A stretch of 64,000 nucleotides of DNA from NCBI RefSeq assembly GCF_013426975.1, contig NZ_JACCPY010000006.1, positions 122,211 to 186,210 on the forward strand, given 5' to 3'. A program made the translations under genes and the position numbers. Under the pieces are notes generated by a model. It had not been told where the DNA came from. It did no database searches and was given only the letters and a program-made list of their open reading frames with translations. Of the stretch, positions 44,206 to 61,346 are shown in pieces; the first letter of the stretch is position 1; every line of letters begins with the position of its first letter. The stretch is from Sphaerotilus sulfidivorans. Lineage in GTDB: Bacteria; Pseudomonadota; Gammaproteobacteria; Burkholderiales; Burkholderiaceae_C.

Positions 44206-44350
44206 CACCGGCCTGAGGACACCCGCACGCGCTGACGGACAGGCGCGGACGGCCTGTCGGACAGCTTCCGACATGCGCTCGGGCAGGGCGCCGATGGTGC
44301 GCAGCCCGGCCCGGTCCTAGAGTGGCTCCATGGATTTCAGGAGTGCCACG

Positions 44351-44587
44351 ATGAACGCCCAGCAGTACACGACGTTTCCCGCCGACCCGTTCGCCCTGAT
44401 GATGAATCCGCAGGACATTCTCGCCGCCGTCGAGCGCTCGGAGCGCCTGGGCCGGCTGCAGCGCCGGGTCTGCCGGCCGCTCGACCGTCCGCTGATCCCG
44501 CATGCGCTCACCGAGATCGAGCTGTTCGACCGCAGCATCGACGCCGGCATGGTTCCCGACGAGGAACTGCCCGAGGACGATCACTGA
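44351..44587 (+). CDS. Small hypothetical protein
   Basis: This is a 78-residue polar protein without recognisable domain. The ATG at 44351 has CAGGAG eight bases upstream, a good ribosome site, which is why it was chosen over the ATG at 44330. The middle has ERSERLGRLQRRVCRPLDRPLIP and the C-terminus is acidic (PDEELPEDDH). It is oriented like the EamA gene but separated by about 145 bases, and its stop is 15 bases from the acyltransferase stop. Probably a real small protein; function unknown. Confidence 0.55.
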   Translation: MNAQQYTTFPADPFALMMNPQDILAAVERSERLGRLQRRVCRPLDRPLIPHALTEIELFDRSIDAGMVPDEELPEDDH

Positions 44588-44602
44588 GGCCTGTCCCCGT
44601 CC

Positions 44603-45694
44603 TCAGGTCGCCACCCGGCGATCGCCGGCATCGACCGGCAGCCGCACTCGCGTCGGGCGCCGGTAGAGCCAGGCGGCGCCGTGACGCAGCGCCAGCCGGT
44701 TCAGCGCCAGCGCGGCGATGATCGCGCCAGCCGGCAGCAGCAGCGCCCGCCAGGCCAGCGGCAGGCCCAGATCGGCCAGCAGCGGCGCCAGCGCCTGCAT
44801 CGGCAGCCAGAAGCCGAGATAGATCGCCAGCGAGCCGCGACCGGCGCCCTGCAGCCAGCGGCCCGGTGCGCGGCCTGACAGCAGGGCCGACACCATCACC
44901 ACCGCCGCGATGCCGACCATGCCCAGCATGAACTGAACCAGTGGCCACGGCGCGGGCTTGTACAGCATCAGCACCAGATGGGCCGGCAGCCACAGCGCCA
45001 GCATCCGCAGCGCCCAGCGCGGCTGGTCCTGGCTGCGCGCGGCCAGCGCCATGAAGAAGGGCGCCAGCACATGGCCGGCATGGAAGAACACGAAGTACAT
45101 GCCGAACCAGTCGAGCACCGGAATGCCGGTGTGCAGCGGGAACAGATGCATCAGAGTGGCCGCCAGACCGACCACCCAGGGCGAGACCGCCTGCAGCAGG
45201 CGCGAGGCCAGTGCGTAGATCGGCAGCATCAGCAGGAACCACAGCATCGCCGGGGGCTTCCACAGCGCCAGCAGCAGCTGTGCGAGCGCATCCGTCATGT
45301 CTTGCGGACGGTGCTGGCCCAGCAGCCATTGCCCGATCACCAGGATCGGTGCCCACAGCAGCAGGAAATACAGGTGATGCAGCACCCGGCGATCGAGAAA
45401 ATGCGGCCAGCGCCTGCGGATGACCTGCGCCATGAACAGGCCTGACAGCAGGAAGAAGTCCGGCATCCGGAAGGGCTGCATCGCGGCACTCAGATAGCCC
45501 AGCCAGCTGGCGGTGCCATCGCTGGCATGCAGGCTGCGTGTGGCCCAGTAGCCGACGACCGCCAGGATGCAGAGTCCGCGCGCGATGTCGACCCAGTCCT
45601 GTCGGTGCGGATCGACCTGAGGCACGCGATGCGCTGGATGCGTCTGGCGCGCCTGATCGGTGGCTTGTCCGGAGGGACTGGATGTTCCTGGCAT
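44603..45694 (-). CDS. Membrane acyltransferase (acyltransferase 3 / OpgC-like)
   Basis: This is a 363-residue integral membrane protein with about ten hydrophobic segments. The acyltransferase-3 hallmark is the N-terminal DWVDIARGLCILAVVGYWATR, followed by PFRMPDFFLLSGLFMAQVIRRRW (the FxSGxL region) and the terminal TM block ending LALRHGAAWLY. Such enzymes transfer acyl or succinyl groups to surface glycans (OpgC and relatives). The substrate is unknown. The ATG at 45694 is preferred over the TTG at 45706. It is divergent from the alpha-glucosidase gene; the 246-base gap includes a GGCCCGG/CCGGGCC stem near 45800 and AT-rich stretches near 45730-45770. Confidence 0.8.
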   Translation of the reverse strand: MPGTSSPSGQATDQARQTHPAHRVPQVDPHRQDWVDIARGLCILAVVGYWATRSLHASDGTASWLGYLSAAMQPFRMPDFFLLSGLFMAQVIRRRWPHFLDRRVLHHLYFLLLWAPILVIGQWLLGQHRPQDMTDALAQLLLALWKPPAMLWFLLMLPIYALASRLLQAVSPWVVGLAATLMHLFPLHTGIPVLDWFGMYFVFFHAGHVLAPFFMALAARSQDQPRWALRMLALWLPAHLVLMLYKPAPWPLVQFMLGMVGIAAVVMVSALLSGRAPGRWLQGAGRGSLAIYLGFWLPMQALAPLLADLGLPLAWRALLLPAGAIIAALALNRLALRHGAAWLYRRPTRVRLPVDAGDRRVAT

Positions 45695-45940
45695 GGTGAC
45701 TGGCAACGATGCGGTTTCTGGTGCTTGCGCGAAAAATTCACGCGCACAGAAGTTACCAGATGCAAGTTAAGTCACGAATCATCCATTCATGGGCCCGGCA
45801 GCCCACCCGGGCCGCAACCCGGAAAAAAACGGAAGAGATGTCGAGGCATGCCACTTGCTTGGATTGCTCTGCCGCAAATCGGAACAGCCGGGTCTTCCTC
45901 AGGATGGGTTCCGTCACGGTTACATGGCAAGATGAAACGC

Positions 45941-47644
45941 ATGATTCAGAAAATGAAAAATCCGGCTTTGCCCAGCGCGAGCCCGTCCGGGGATGCATGG
46001 TGGCGCGGCGCGGTGATCTACCAGATCTACCCGCGCAGCTTCCAGGACAGCAACGGCGACGGCATCGGCGACCTGCCCGGCATCACCGCGCGGCTGGAGC
46101 ATGTGGCGTCGCTCGGCGTCGACGCGATCTGGATCTCGCCCTTCTTCCGCAGTCCGATGAAGGACTTCGGCTACGACGTCAGCGACTACCGCGATGTCGA
46201 CCCGATCTTCGGCACGCTGGCCGACTTCGACGCGCTGCTGGCGCGCGCGCACCAGCTCGGCCTGCGGGTGATGATCGACCAGGTGCTCTCGCACACCTCC
46301 GACCAGCACGCCTGGTTCCAGGAAAGCCGCCTGAGCCGCGACAACCCGAAGAGCGACTGGTATGTCTGGGCCGATGCCCGGCCCGACGGCACGCCGCCGA
46401 ACAACTGGCTCAGCGTCTTCGGCGGCAGCGCCTGGCAGTGGGACTCGCGCCGGCGCCAGTACTACCTGCACAGTTTCCTCTCCAGTCAGCCGGACCTGAA
46501 CTTCCACAACCCGGCGGTGCAGGACGCGCTGCTCGGCGAGGTGCGCTTCTGGTGCGAGAAGGGCGTCGACGGCTTCCGCTTCGACGCGTGCAACCACCAG
46601 TTCCACGACGCGCAGCTGCGCGACAACCCGCCAGCCGGCGGCGGCGAGGTCTCGACGGTGCGCGCCGACAATCCCTACGCGATGCAGCAGCACCTGCACG
46701 ACAAGAGCCGGCCCGAGAACCTGGCGTTCCTGGAGCGGCTGCGCGGCGTGCTCGATGCCTTCGGCGCGGCCAGCATCGGCGAGGTCGGCGACGAGAACGC
46801 GCCGCCGCTGATGGCCGACTACACCGAGGCCGGGCGCCGCCTGCACATGGCCTACAGCTTCAGCCTGCTGACCGCCCACTGCGCGCCGTCGCATCTGCGC
46901 GCCGAGGTCGAGAAGCTCGAGCGCGAGATCGCGCGCACCGGCGGCTGGGGCTGCTGGGCCTTCTCCAACCATGACGTGCCGCGGGTGGCCAGCCGCTGGT
47001 CGAGCGACGGCCAGCCCGACGACCGCCGCTCGAAGCTGCAGCTGGCGATGCTGCTGACGCTGCGCGGCAGCGTCTGCCTCTACCAGGGCGAGGAGCTCGG
47101 CCTGCCCGAGGCCGATGTGCCCTTCGAGCGGCTGCAGGATCCCTACGGCCTGGCCTTCTGGCCGGAGTTCAAGGGCCGCGACGGCTGCCGTACGCCGATG
47201 CCCTGGCAGGCCGACGAGGCACAGGCTGGTTTCTCGACGGTGGAGCCCTGGCTGCCGGTCAGCGCGGCGCAGCAGGCGCGTGCGGTCGACCGCCAGCAGG
47301 CCGCGCCGGACTCGGTGCTGAAGACCGCGCAGGCGCTGCTGGCCTGGCGCCGCGCCACGCCGCTGCTGCGCGAGGGCTCGATCCGCTTTGTCGATGCGCC
47401 CGAATCGGTGCTGATGTTCGAGCGCCGGCTTGATCCTGCTGACGCCACGGGTGCACCACAGGAGTGCATGCTGCTGGCCTTCAATACCTCGGATCAACCG
47501 GTCGAGCTGCTGCTTCCTGCCGGTTGGCAGGGGGTCGCGCTGCAGACCGGCACCCCGCTGGGCGCCTCGGCCCGGCTTGGCGCCGATGGCCTGCGCCTGC
47601 AGATCGATCCGCTTGGTGCAGCGGTTGCCCTGGCGACCGCATAA
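45941..47644 (+). CDS. Alpha-glucosidase (GH13, oligo-1,6-glucosidase type)
   Basis: This is a 567-residue cytoplasmic glycoside hydrolase of family 13 that hydrolyses maltose, maltooligosaccharides or sucrose-type substrates. Signature pieces are WWRGAVIYQIYPRSFQDSNGDGIGDLPGI, VDAIWISPFFRSPMKDFGYDVSDY and GVDGFRFDACN (nucleophile Asp). The acid is in ASIGEVGDE and the third carboxylate in FSNHDVPRV. Other matches are GEELGLPEADVPFERLQDPYG and RTPMPW. The HVDGFRxD/GEVG pattern fits alpha-glucosidase and trehalose-like enzymes. The ATG at 45941 was taken; an in-frame ATG at 45932 is possible. It is the first gene of the glycogen operon, 49 bases ahead of glgB, with its own promoter in 45695-45940. 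Confidence 0.9.
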   Translation: MIQKMKNPALPSASPSGDAWWRGAVIYQIYPRSFQDSNGDGIGDLPGITARLEHVASLGVDAIWISPFFRSPMKDFGYDVSDYRDVDPIFGTLADFDALLARAHQLGLRVMIDQVLSHTSDQHAWFQESRLSRDNPKSDWYVWADARPDGTPPNNWLSVFGGSAWQWDSRRRQYYLHSFLSSQPDLNFHNPAVQDALLGEVRFWCEKGVDGFRFDACNHQFHDAQLRDNPPAGGGEVSTVRADNPYAMQQHLHDKSRPENLAFLERLRGVLDAFGAASIGEVGDENAPPLMADYTEAGRRLHMAYSFSLLTAHCAPSHLRAEVEKLEREIARTGGWGCWAFSNHDVPRVASRWSSDGQPDDRRSKLQLAMLLTLRGSVCLYQGEELGLPEADVPFERLQDPYGLAFWPEFKGRDGCRTPMPWQADEAQAGFSTVEPWLPVSAAQQARAVDRQQAAPDSVLKTAQALLAWRRATPLLREGSIRFVDAPESVLMFERRLDPADATGAPQECMLLAFNTSDQPVELLLPAGWQGVALQTGTPLGASARLGADGLRLQIDPLGAAVALATA

Positions 47645-47692
47645 CTTCCGCTCACCGCTTTCTTTTCGCTTCTTCTCGCTTCTTCTCGCCCC

Positions 47693-49996
47693 ATGCCCCG
47701 CAAGACCTCCGCTCCGTCCCCGGCTCCGGCCGCCCCTGCGAAGAAGAAATCCCAGACGGCTGGCACCGCGCCTGCTGCCGTGCCCGAGACCGGCCGGGTC
47801 GATGCCGCGACGCTGGACGCGCTGATGCGCGCCGACCACGGCGATCCGTTCGCGGTGCTCGGCATGCATCACACCGGCACCGCGCTGGTGGTGCGTGCGC
47901 TGCTGCCCGGTGCAGCCGAGGTCGAACTGCTCGACGCGCTGGGCCGGCGGCTGTGCGCGCTGACACGTCAGGAGAGCAGCGCGCTGTTCACCGGCGCGGT
48001 GCCGCGCCGGCGCAACCCGTTCGAGTACCGGCTGCGCATCCGCTGGACCGATGCCGAGGGACGCGCGCTCGAGCCGGTGGTGGTCGACGACGCCTACCGC
48101 TTCGCGCCGCTGATCCGCGACACCGATCTCTACCTGCTGGCCGAGGGCACGCACCACCGGCCCTACGAGTGGATGGGCGCGCATCCGCAGATCCACGAGG
48201 GCACCGGCGGCACCCGCTTCGTGGTCTGGGCGCCGAGCGCCCGCCGCGTCTCGGTGGTCGGCAGCTTCAACCAGTGGGACGGCCGGCGCCACCTGATGCG
48301 CCGCCGCCATGAGTGCGGGCTGTGGGAGATCTTCGTGCCGCAGGTCGGCGAGGGCGATCTCTACAAGTTCGAGGTGCTGGGCGCCGACGGCGTGGTGCGG
48401 GTCAAGGCCGACCCCTACGCCTTCCGCGCCGAGGTGCGGCCGCAGACCGCCTCGGTGGTGCAGCGCCTGCTGCCCGGCGTGGCGATCGACGAGACGCGCC
48501 GCCAGGCCAATGCGCTGGACGCGGCAGTGTCGGTCTACGAGGTGCATCTGGGCTCGTGGCGGCACGGCGAGGACGGCCGCTGGCTCAGCTACCGCGAGCT
48601 GGCCGAGCAGCTGGTGCCCTATGTGCGCGATCTGGGCTTCACCCACATCGAGCTGCTGCCGGTGCACGAGCATCCCTTCGACGGCTCCTGGGGCTATCAG
48701 CCGACCGGCCTCTACGCGCCGACCTCGCGCTTCGGCACGCCGGAGGACTTCCGCGCCTTCGTCGATGCGGCGCACGCGGCCGGGCTGGGCGTGATCCTGG
48801 ACTGGGTGCCGGGCCACTTCCCGACCGACGCCTTCGCGCTGGCCGAGTTCGACGGCACGCACCTCTACGAGCATGCCGATCCGCGCGAGGGCTTCCACCA
48901 GGACTGGAACACGCTGATCTACAACTATGGCCGCACCGAGGTCCGCAACTTCCTGGTCGGCAACGCGCTGTACTGGATCGAGCGCTTCGGCATCGACGGC
49001 CTGCGGGTGGATGCGGTGGCCTCGATGCTCTACCGCGACTACAGCCGCCGCGACGGCGAGTGGATCCCCAACCGCCATGGCGGCCGCGAGAACCTCGAGG
49101 CGATCGAGTTCCTGCGCCGCGCCAACTTCATCGTCGGCACGCAGCGCCCGGAGGCGGTGATGATCGCCGAGGAGTCGACCTCCTTCCCGCTGGTGACGCG
49201 TCCGCCCTCGCAGGATCTGCAGTCCGGCGGCCTGGGCTTCCACTACAAGTGGAACATGGGCTGGATGAACGACACGCTGGCCTATTTCTCGCGTGATCCG
49301 GTCTACCGCAGCCATCACCATGACCAGCTGCGCTTCTCGCTGATGTACGCGTTCAGCGAGAACTTCGTGCTGCCGCTCTCGCATGACGAGGTGGTGCACG
49401 GCAAGGGCTCGCTGATCCGCAAGATGCCCGGCGACGACTGGCAGAAGTTCGCCAACCTGCGCGCCTATCTCGGCTTCATGTGGGGGCATCCGGGCAAGAA
49501 GCTGCTGTTCATGGGCTGCGAGTTCGCGCAGTGGAACGAGTGGAACGAGGCCGCGCAGCTCGACTGGCCGCTGCTCGAGCAGGCGCCGCATGCCGGCGTG
49601 CAGCGCCTGGTGCGTGACCTCAACAGCGTGCTGCGCCACTATCCGGCGCTGCACCAGCGCGATGTGCAGCCCGACGGCTTCGCCTGGGTCAGCCATGAGG
49701 ACGCGCAGCATTCGGTGATCGTCTTCGAGCGCCGTGCCGCGCCCGACGAGGCGGGCCACGCCTCGCGGGTGCTGGTGATCTGCAACCTGACGCCGGTGGT
49801 GCGCCACGGCTGGCGCATCGGCGTGCCGCAGGCCGGCGCCTGGCGCGAGCTGATCAACACCGACCAGGCGGTCTACGGCGGCTCGGGCGTCGGCAACGGC
49901 GTGCTCGAGAGCGAGGCCCTGCCGTGGCAGGACCAGGCGCAGTCGATCGTCATGACGCTGCCGCCGCTGGCCACCGTGATGCTGGTGATCGATTGA
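47693..49996 (+). CDS. glgB: 1,4-alpha-glucan branching enzyme GlgB
   Basis: GlgB makes the alpha-1,6 branch points of glycogen. The 767-residue protein has a Lys/Pro/Ala-rich N-terminal tail (1-35), an N1 domain ([18 protein letters not shown]), a CBM48 domain ([25 protein letters not shown]) and the GH13 barrel. The barrel has [36 protein letters not shown] (nucleophile Asp), [12 protein letters not shown] (acid Glu), [15 protein letters not shown] (third Asp) and [10 protein letters not shown]. The full two-domain N-terminus as in E. coli GlgB is kept. It lies 20 bases ahead of glgX. The ATG at 47693 leads directly into the low-complexity tail and is the only reasonable start. Confidence 0.96.
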   Translation: MPRKTSAPSPAPAAPAKKKSQTAGTAPAAVPETGRVDAATLDALMRADHGDPFAVLGMHHTGTALVVRALLPGAAEVELLDALGRRLCALTRQESSALFTGAVPRRRNPFEYRLRIRWTDAEGRALEPVVVDDAYRFAPLIRDTDLYLLAEGTHHRPYEWMGAHPQIHEGTGGTRFVVWAPSARRVSVVGSFNQWDGRRHLMRRRHECGLWEIFVPQVGEGDLYKFEVLGADGVVRVKADPYAFRAEVRPQTASVVQRLLPGVAIDETRRQANALDAAVSVYEVHLGSWRHGEDGRWLSYRELAEQLVPYVRDLGFTHIELLPVHEHPFDGSWGYQPTGLYAPTSRFGTPEDFRAFVDAAHAAGLGVILDWVPGHFPTDAFALAEFDGTHLYEHADPREGFHQDWNTLIYNYGRTEVRNFLVGNALYWIERFGIDGLRVDAVASMLYRDYSRRDGEWIPNRHGGRENLEAIEFLRRANFIVGTQRPEAVMIAEESTSFPLVTRPPSQDLQSGGLGFHYKWNMGWMNDTLAYFSRDPVYRSHHHDQLRFSLMYAFSENFVLPLSHDEVVHGKGSLIRKMPGDDWQKFANLRAYLGFMWGHPGKKLLFMGCEFAQWNEWNEAAQLDWPLLEQAPHAGVQRLVRDLNSVLRHYPALHQRDVQPDGFAWVSHEDAQHSVIVFERRAAPDEAGHASRVLVICNLTPVVRHGWRIGVPQAGAWRELINTDQAVYGGSGVGNGVLESEALPWQDQAQSIVMTLPPLATVMLVID

Positions 49997-50016
49997 CGGA
50001 TCGGTCGGATCGGGCG

Positions 50017-53896
<3,880 letters not shown>

Positions 53897-53963
53897 CACC
53901 TGATCCCGCCTGTTCCCGTTCCTCACCAGCACACAGCAAGCAGAGCACAAGGAGACCTGCCTC

Positions 53964-55232
53964 ATGGACATCACCCGCTACACAGAAAGCCGCACGCTGG
54001 CACGTCGCACGCTTGCCCTGGTCCTGGCCGGTGGCCGCGGTTCGCGCCTGAAGGACCTGACCGACCGGCGCGCCAAGCCGGCAGTGCACTTCGGCGGCAA
54101 GTTCCGCATCATCGACTTCGCGCTGTCGAACTGCATGAACTCCGGCATGCGCCGCATCGGCGTCATCACGCAGTACAAGTCGCACTCGCTCCTGCGCCAC
54201 CTGCAGCGCGGCTGGAGCTTCCTGCGCAACGAGATGGGCGAGTTCGTCGACCTGCTGCCGGCGCAGCAGCGCGTCGACGAGGAATCCTGGTACCGCGGCA
54301 CCGCCGACGCCATCTACCAGAACCTCGACATCATCCGCAACTCGACCCCGCCCGAGTACATCGTCGTGCTGGCGGGCGACCACATCTACAAGATGGACTA
54401 CTCGATCATGCTGGCCGACCACGCCGCCAGCGGCCGGGGCGTCACGGTCGGCTGCATCGAGGTGCCGCGCGAGGAGGCCAAGGGCTTCGGCGTGATGGCA
54501 ATCGACGAGAACCGCGCCATCGTCGAGTTCGTCGAGAAACCGGCCGATCCGCCGCCGATGCCGGGCGATCCGAACACCTCGCTGGCGAGCATGGGCATCT
54601 ATGTGTTCAGCGCCGACTATCTCTACCGCCTGCTCGAGGAGGATGCGGCCGATCCGGATTCCGAGCACGACTTCGGCAAGAACCTGATCCCGAAGGCGGT
54701 CTCGGAAGGCCAGGCGCTGGCGCACCCGTTCTCGATGTCGGCGATCGCCAACCCGCCGTACTCGCGCGCCTACTGGCGCGATGTCGGCACGGTGGATGCG
54801 TACTGGGCGGCCAACCTCGATCTGGCCTCGACCACGCCCGAACTGAACATGTACGACCGCGACTGGCCGATCTGGACCTACCAGGAGCAGTTGCCGCCGG
54901 CCAAGTTCGTGCACGACGAGCCGGGCCGCTGCGGTCAGGCGATCGACAGCCTGGTCTCGGGCGGCTGCATCGTCTCGGGCGCGACGGTGCGCAGCTCGGT
55001 GCTGTTCTCCAACGTGCTGGTGCGCTCCTTCTCGGAGATCAACCAGGCGGTGGTGCTGCCCGATGTGCAGATCGGCCGTGGCTGCCGCCTGAGCAAGGTG
55101 GTGATCGACCGGCGCTGCCGGCTGCCCGACGGCCTGGTCATCGGCGAGGATCCTGAACTGGATGCCCAGCGCTTCTTCCGCACCGACAACGGCGTGGTCC
55201 TGGTGACCCGCAGGATGATTGCCGCGCTATGA
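53964..55232 (+). CDS. glgC: Glucose-1-phosphate adenylyltransferase GlgC
   Basis: GlgC makes ADP-glucose from ATP and glucose-1-phosphate, the committed and allosterically controlled step of glycogen synthesis. The 422-residue enzyme has the nucleotide loop [27 protein letters not shown], the activator/substrate region [27 protein letters not shown], catalytic Asp of [12 protein letters not shown], and the glucose-1-P site FVEKPADPP. It ends with a left-handed beta-helix ([25 protein letters not shown]). An AAGGAG site precedes ATG 53964. It overlaps glgA by four bases (ATGA). Confidence 0.97.
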   Translation: MDITRYTESRTLARRTLALVLAGGRGSRLKDLTDRRAKPAVHFGGKFRIIDFALSNCMNSGMRRIGVITQYKSHSLLRHLQRGWSFLRNEMGEFVDLLPAQQRVDEESWYRGTADAIYQNLDIIRNSTPPEYIVVLAGDHIYKMDYSIMLADHAASGRGVTVGCIEVPREEAKGFGVMAIDENRAIVEFVEKPADPPPMPGDPNTSLASMGIYVFSADYLYRLLEEDAADPDSEHDFGKNLIPKAVSEGQALAHPFSMSAIANPPYSRAYWRDVGTVDAYWAANLDLASTTPELNMYDRDWPIWTYQEQLPPAKFVHDEPGRCGQAIDSLVSGGCIVSGATVRSSVLFSNVLVRSFSEINQAVVLPDVQIGRGCRLSKVVIDRRCRLPDGLVIGEDPELDAQRFFRTDNGVVLVTRRMIAAL

Positions 55233-56701
55233 GAGTCCTGCAGGTCTGTGCCGAGATCTTCCCGCTGCTCAAGACCGGCGGTCTGGCCGATGTCGCCGGC
55301 GCCCTGCCGCCGGCGCTGGCCGCGCTCGGCGACGAGGTGCGGGTGCTGCTGCCCGGCTTCGACGCCATCCTGGACGGGCTGCAGGAGGCGGTGGTCGTGG
55401 CCGAGCTGCAGCCGCCGCCGGCGCTGCACTGGGGCAGTGGCGGCACGCGGCTGCTGTGGGGCCGGCTGCCGGCGGTGGGCGAGGGCGTCACCGCCTATGT
55501 GATCGATGCGCCCGGCTACTACCGCCGTCCGGGCGGGCCGTATGCCGACGCCAACCGCCACCCGTACGGCGACAACCATCTGCGCTTCGCGCTGCTGGGC
55601 TGGGTCGCCGCGGAGCTGGCGCAGGGACTCGATCCCTTCTGGCATCCGACGGTGCTGCATGCGCATGACTGGCATGCCGGCCTGGCACCGGTCTATCTGC
55701 GTGCGGCACAGCAGGCGCGCCACCAGCATTTCGCCGGCAGCGTCTTCACGGTGCACAACCTGGCCTACCAGGGCGGCTTCGCCGGGCATCACTTCCAGGA
55801 GCTGGGCCTGCCCAGCGACTTCTGGGGCGTCAACGGCGTCGAGTTCCACGGCCAGCTCGGCTTCATGAAGGGCGGGCTGTATTTCGCCGACCGCATCACC
55901 ACCGTCAGCCCGACCTATGCGCGCGAGATCCAGGGCCACGAGCAGGGCTGCGGCCTCGACGGGCTGCTGCGCACCCGCGGCGTCGACCTCTCGGGCATTC
56001 TCAACGGCGTCGACGACGCGGTCTGGCATCCGGCCACCGATGCGCTGCTGCCAGCGAACTACGACGTCGATGCGCTCGACGGCAAGGCCGCCTGCAAGGC
56101 GGCGCTGCAGCAGGAGCTCGGCCTGACGGTCGATCCGGCACGCCCGCTGCTGTGCATCGTCAGCCGCCTGACCGAGCAGAAGGGCCTGCACCTGGTGCTG
56201 GAAGCCCTGCCGGGCCTGCGCGCGCTGGGCTGGCAGTTCGCGATGCTGGGCAGCGGCGACGCCTGGATGGAGACGGCGTTCGCGGAAGCCGCCGCTGCCC
56301 ATCCGGGCGACATCGCGGTGCGCATCGGCTACGACGAGCGCTTCGCGCACCGGCTGATCGCCGGCAGCGACGCGATCGCCGTGCCCTCGCGCTTCGAGCC
56401 CTGCGGGCTCACCCAGCTCTACGGCCTGAAGTACGGCACGCTGCCGCTGGTGCGCCGTGTCGGCGGCCTGGCCGACACCGTGGCCGACACGCGACTGGAG
56501 ACGCTCGACCGCGACGCCACCGGCTTCGTCTTCGACGAATTTTCCGCAGGCGCGCTGCTGTGGGCCGCCGAGCGGGCCGCGGCGCTGTTCCGTCGCCCGG
56601 CCGACTGGCGTACCGTGCAGCAGCGCGCGATGCGGCAGGACTTCGGCTGGACGGCCGCCGCGCGCCATTACCAGGCGCTCTACCGCCAGGTCAGCGCCTG
56701 A
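55229..56701 (+). CDS. glgA: Glycogen synthase GlgA (ADP-glucose dependent)
   Basis: GlgA extends alpha-1,4-glucan chains with ADP-glucose (GT5). The 490-residue protein has the ADP-glucose site [19 protein letters not shown], the His-containing [46 protein letters not shown] and [16 protein letters not shown]. The terminal [24 protein letters not shown] holds the catalytic Glu and Gly residues. Translation is coupled to glgC by ATGA. The length is that of proteobacterial GlgA. It is followed by glgP after 30 bases. Confidence 0.97.
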   Translation: MRVLQVCAEIFPLLKTGGLADVAGALPPALAALGDEVRVLLPGFDAILDGLQEAVVVAELQPPPALHWGSGGTRLLWGRLPAVGEGVTAYVIDAPGYYRRPGGPYADANRHPYGDNHLRFALLGWVAAELAQGLDPFWHPTVLHAHDWHAGLAPVYLRAAQQARHQHFAGSVFTVHNLAYQGGFAGHHFQELGLPSDFWGVNGVEFHGQLGFMKGGLYFADRITTVSPTYAREIQGHEQGCGLDGLLRTRGVDLSGILNGVDDAVWHPATDALLPANYDVDALDGKAACKAALQQELGLTVDPARPLLCIVSRLTEQKGLHLVLEALPGLRALGWQFAMLGSGDAWMETAFAEAAAAHPGDIAVRIGYDERFAHRLIAGSDAIAVPSRFEPCGLTQLYGLKYGTLPLVRRVGGLADTVADTRLETLDRDATGFVFDEFSAGALLWAAERAAALFRRPADWRTVQQRAMRQDFGWTAAARHYQALYRQVSA

Positions 56702-56731
56702 CGATCTCTCCCTCTTCGCCCGATCATTCCC

Positions 56732-59199
<2,468 letters not shown>

Positions 59200-59212
<13 letters not shown>

Positions 59213-60183
59213 TGATCGTCGGGGCGGGCGCGCATCGCGCGTGTCCAGTGCGCGCCCAGCTCCAGCGCGAAGTCCGACGGCATGAAGCGCTCGAAGCCGG
59301 CGCCCGGATAGCTGGTCAGCTCGCCGACGATCAGCCGCCCCTCGCACAGATACAGATCGACGCGCAGGAACTCGAAGGGCGCGGCCAGCTTCAGCGCCAG
59401 CGCGATCATCGCGTCAAGCTCGGCCGGGCGCGGGTCGGGCGCATGGTTGTCCAGCGTCAGCCGCACCGGCAGCAGCCGCCAGTCGGTGTCGTAGAGATTG
59501 CGGGTGTGCCGCCCGAAGCGGCCGCGGTCGACCTGGATGAAGCGCACCGCACCGCCGATCACATAGATCTTGTGATCCGGCGGAATGCCACCGGGCTCGC
59601 TCGGATCGTTCAGCATCGGCTCGGCCAGAATGCGCCCGCGCAGGCCTGAATAGCACCACTCGCGGCTCTGGCGGCTGAAGTCGGTGTCGAGCCAGCGCTG
59701 CATCTCCAGCCGCAGCGCGGCCTCGACGGCGGCGTCCAGCGGTGGATCGTTCTCGCGCAGGAAGATCACGCGGCCGCTGCCCACCGTCGGCTTGAGCACG
59801 CAGGGGCGCGCCAGCGTGCGCAGCGGTACCGCCTCGGCGTGGGTCCACAGACCGAGCTGCGGCAGCACATGCGTGTCGCCGACCTGCTCGATCACCCACT
59901 GCCGGGCGGCGGCCTTGTCGGCCGCGAGCTGCAGCAGCGGCGAGCGGCAGCGCAGCATGTAGGCCTGGATGTGCTCGTTGAAGCTGCGCGGCTGTCGGTA
60001 GTCGGGCCAGCGGCCGAAGTAGATCAGATGGCCGACCGCCAGATAGAGCCGGTCAGGCAGCACCCGGCCGATCCGGCGCGCCAGCCACAGATCCGGCCGA
60101 TGAAAGCCGCGCAGGCGCCGGCCCAGATGGCGCAGGCGGTCGATAGCACCTGGCGGGGCGCCTGCAGCGGAGCCCGCGTTCAT
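59200..60183 (-). CDS. TupA-like ATP-grasp protein
   Basis: This is a 327-residue protein of the TupA-like ATP-grasp group, found in surface polysaccharide loci, where members are thought to link amino acids to glycans. Features are [59 protein letters not shown] (ATP-grasp loop) and [24 protein letters not shown]. The terminal [30 protein letters not shown] has the E-x-T motif for metal and ATP. The ATG at 60183 overlaps the glycosyltransferase stop (ATGA). Its 3' end overlaps glgP by 13 bases. The two-gene pair with the GT2 enzyme is the whole visible unit. Confidence 0.82.
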
Positions 60184-61259
60184 GCGGCGGCCGTGTCCGG
60201 CCGGAGCCGACGCAGCCAGCGTCTGAGCCGGCCGGAGGTGTTGGTCACCGCCATCCGGCTGGCCAGCGACGTCGGCGCCACCAGCATCGCCATCAGCCAG
60301 AGCTGCGAGGCATAGCGTTCCGGCCGGGTGTAGCCCGGGCATTCGCGCAGCGACCGCGCCTGCAGCCGCAGCAGGCGCAGCGCGTCGTCATGCCGGTAGG
60401 GATGGCGCTGCGGCTCGGTGCGCCAGGACAGCACCCGGGTGCGCAGGTTCCACGGCGCCGGCAGAAAGGGGCCTTCGATGCGCTCGCCGCCGTGGCGCGC
60501 CAGCAGCGCCAGCGACGCCTCGCGGCGGTGCAGATCCACCCGCAGCGTGTCGGCATGGCGGGCGGCGATGTTGCCGAAGCAGCCGCGGGCACGATTGGCG
60601 CCGGAATGAATGCGGTAGGCCCCCAGGGCCTCGTCGATGCCCAGCACCCGGCCATGAAAGGGCGCCAGGATGAAGGGCGGCGTGTCGGCGGCACGCCGCC
60701 AGTCCGCCTCGACCAGCGGGAAATAGCGCGCGATCGCGCTGCGGCGGTAGAGATTGCCGCTCGAGGGCGGTCCGCCGTAGCTGCCGAAGCGCCGGATCAG
60801 CGGCCGCACGTCGCCATCGTGCATCAGATAGGGAATGGTGCGGCTCATGCAGCGGCCCTCGCGGTCGACGCAGCGCAGCAGGAACTGGATCTTGGCCACG
60901 TCGCGTCCGCCGTCGGGCTCGGCGCGCAGCCGTTTCAGGCAATGCGCCAGGGCCTGGGGCTCGAGCCGGTCGTCCGCGTCCAGGAACAGCACCCAGTCAC
61001 CGGTGGACAGCGCCATCGCGGCATTCATCATCGAGGCCTGCCCGCGGTTGTCCGGGCTGATCCAGTGGCGAATGCGCGTGCCGTAGCGCCGGATCACCGC
61101 ATCGGAGCCATCGCTGGAGGCATCGTCGCAGACGATCACCTCCACCTCGGGCACCGGCAGGCCGTCGGGCCCGCCATCACGTTGCGCCAGCGCGCTGTCG
61201 ATCGCTTCACCCAGGAAGCGTGCGTAGTTGTGGCTGCTGATCAGGATGGAAACCCGCAT
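60180..61259 (-). CDS. Family 2 glycosyltransferase
   Basis: This is a 359-residue GT-A fold enzyme. The start VSILISSHNYARFLGEAIDSALAQ, VEVIVCDDASSDGSDAVI and GDWVLFLDADDRLEP (the DxD metal site) are standard GT2. The acceptor part carries RRFGSYGGPPSSGNLYRRSA. It ends basic, without membrane segments. Its stop overlaps the start of the ATP-grasp gene by ATGA, so both are made together, probably for decoration of a cell-surface glycan. The sugar donor is unknown. It is preceded by 87 bases after the thioesterase stop on the same strand. Confidence 0.86.
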   Translation of the reverse strand: MRVSILISSHNYARFLGEAIDSALAQRDGGPDGLPVPEVEVIVCDDASSDGSDAVIRRYGTRIRHWISPDNRGQASMMNAAMALSTGDWVLFLDADDRLEPQALAHCLKRLRAEPDGGRDVAKIQFLLRCVDREGRCMSRTIPYLMHDGDVRPLIRRFGSYGGPPSSGNLYRRSAIARYFPLVEADWRRAADTPPFILAPFHGRVLGIDEALGAYRIHSGANRARGCFGNIAARHADTLRVDLHRREASLALLARHGGERIEGPFLPAPWNLRTRVLSWRTEPQRHPYRHDDALRLLRLQARSLRECPGYTRPERYASQLWLMAMLVAPTSLASRMAVTNTSGRLRRWLRRLRPDTAAA

Positions 61260-61346
61260 GGACGCAAGGATACATCCTGTTTCAAGAAAGTCCGTTCATC
61301 GCGCGGTGCGCTGCCGTATCCAGCGGCCGGCCAGAGCAGACAGACC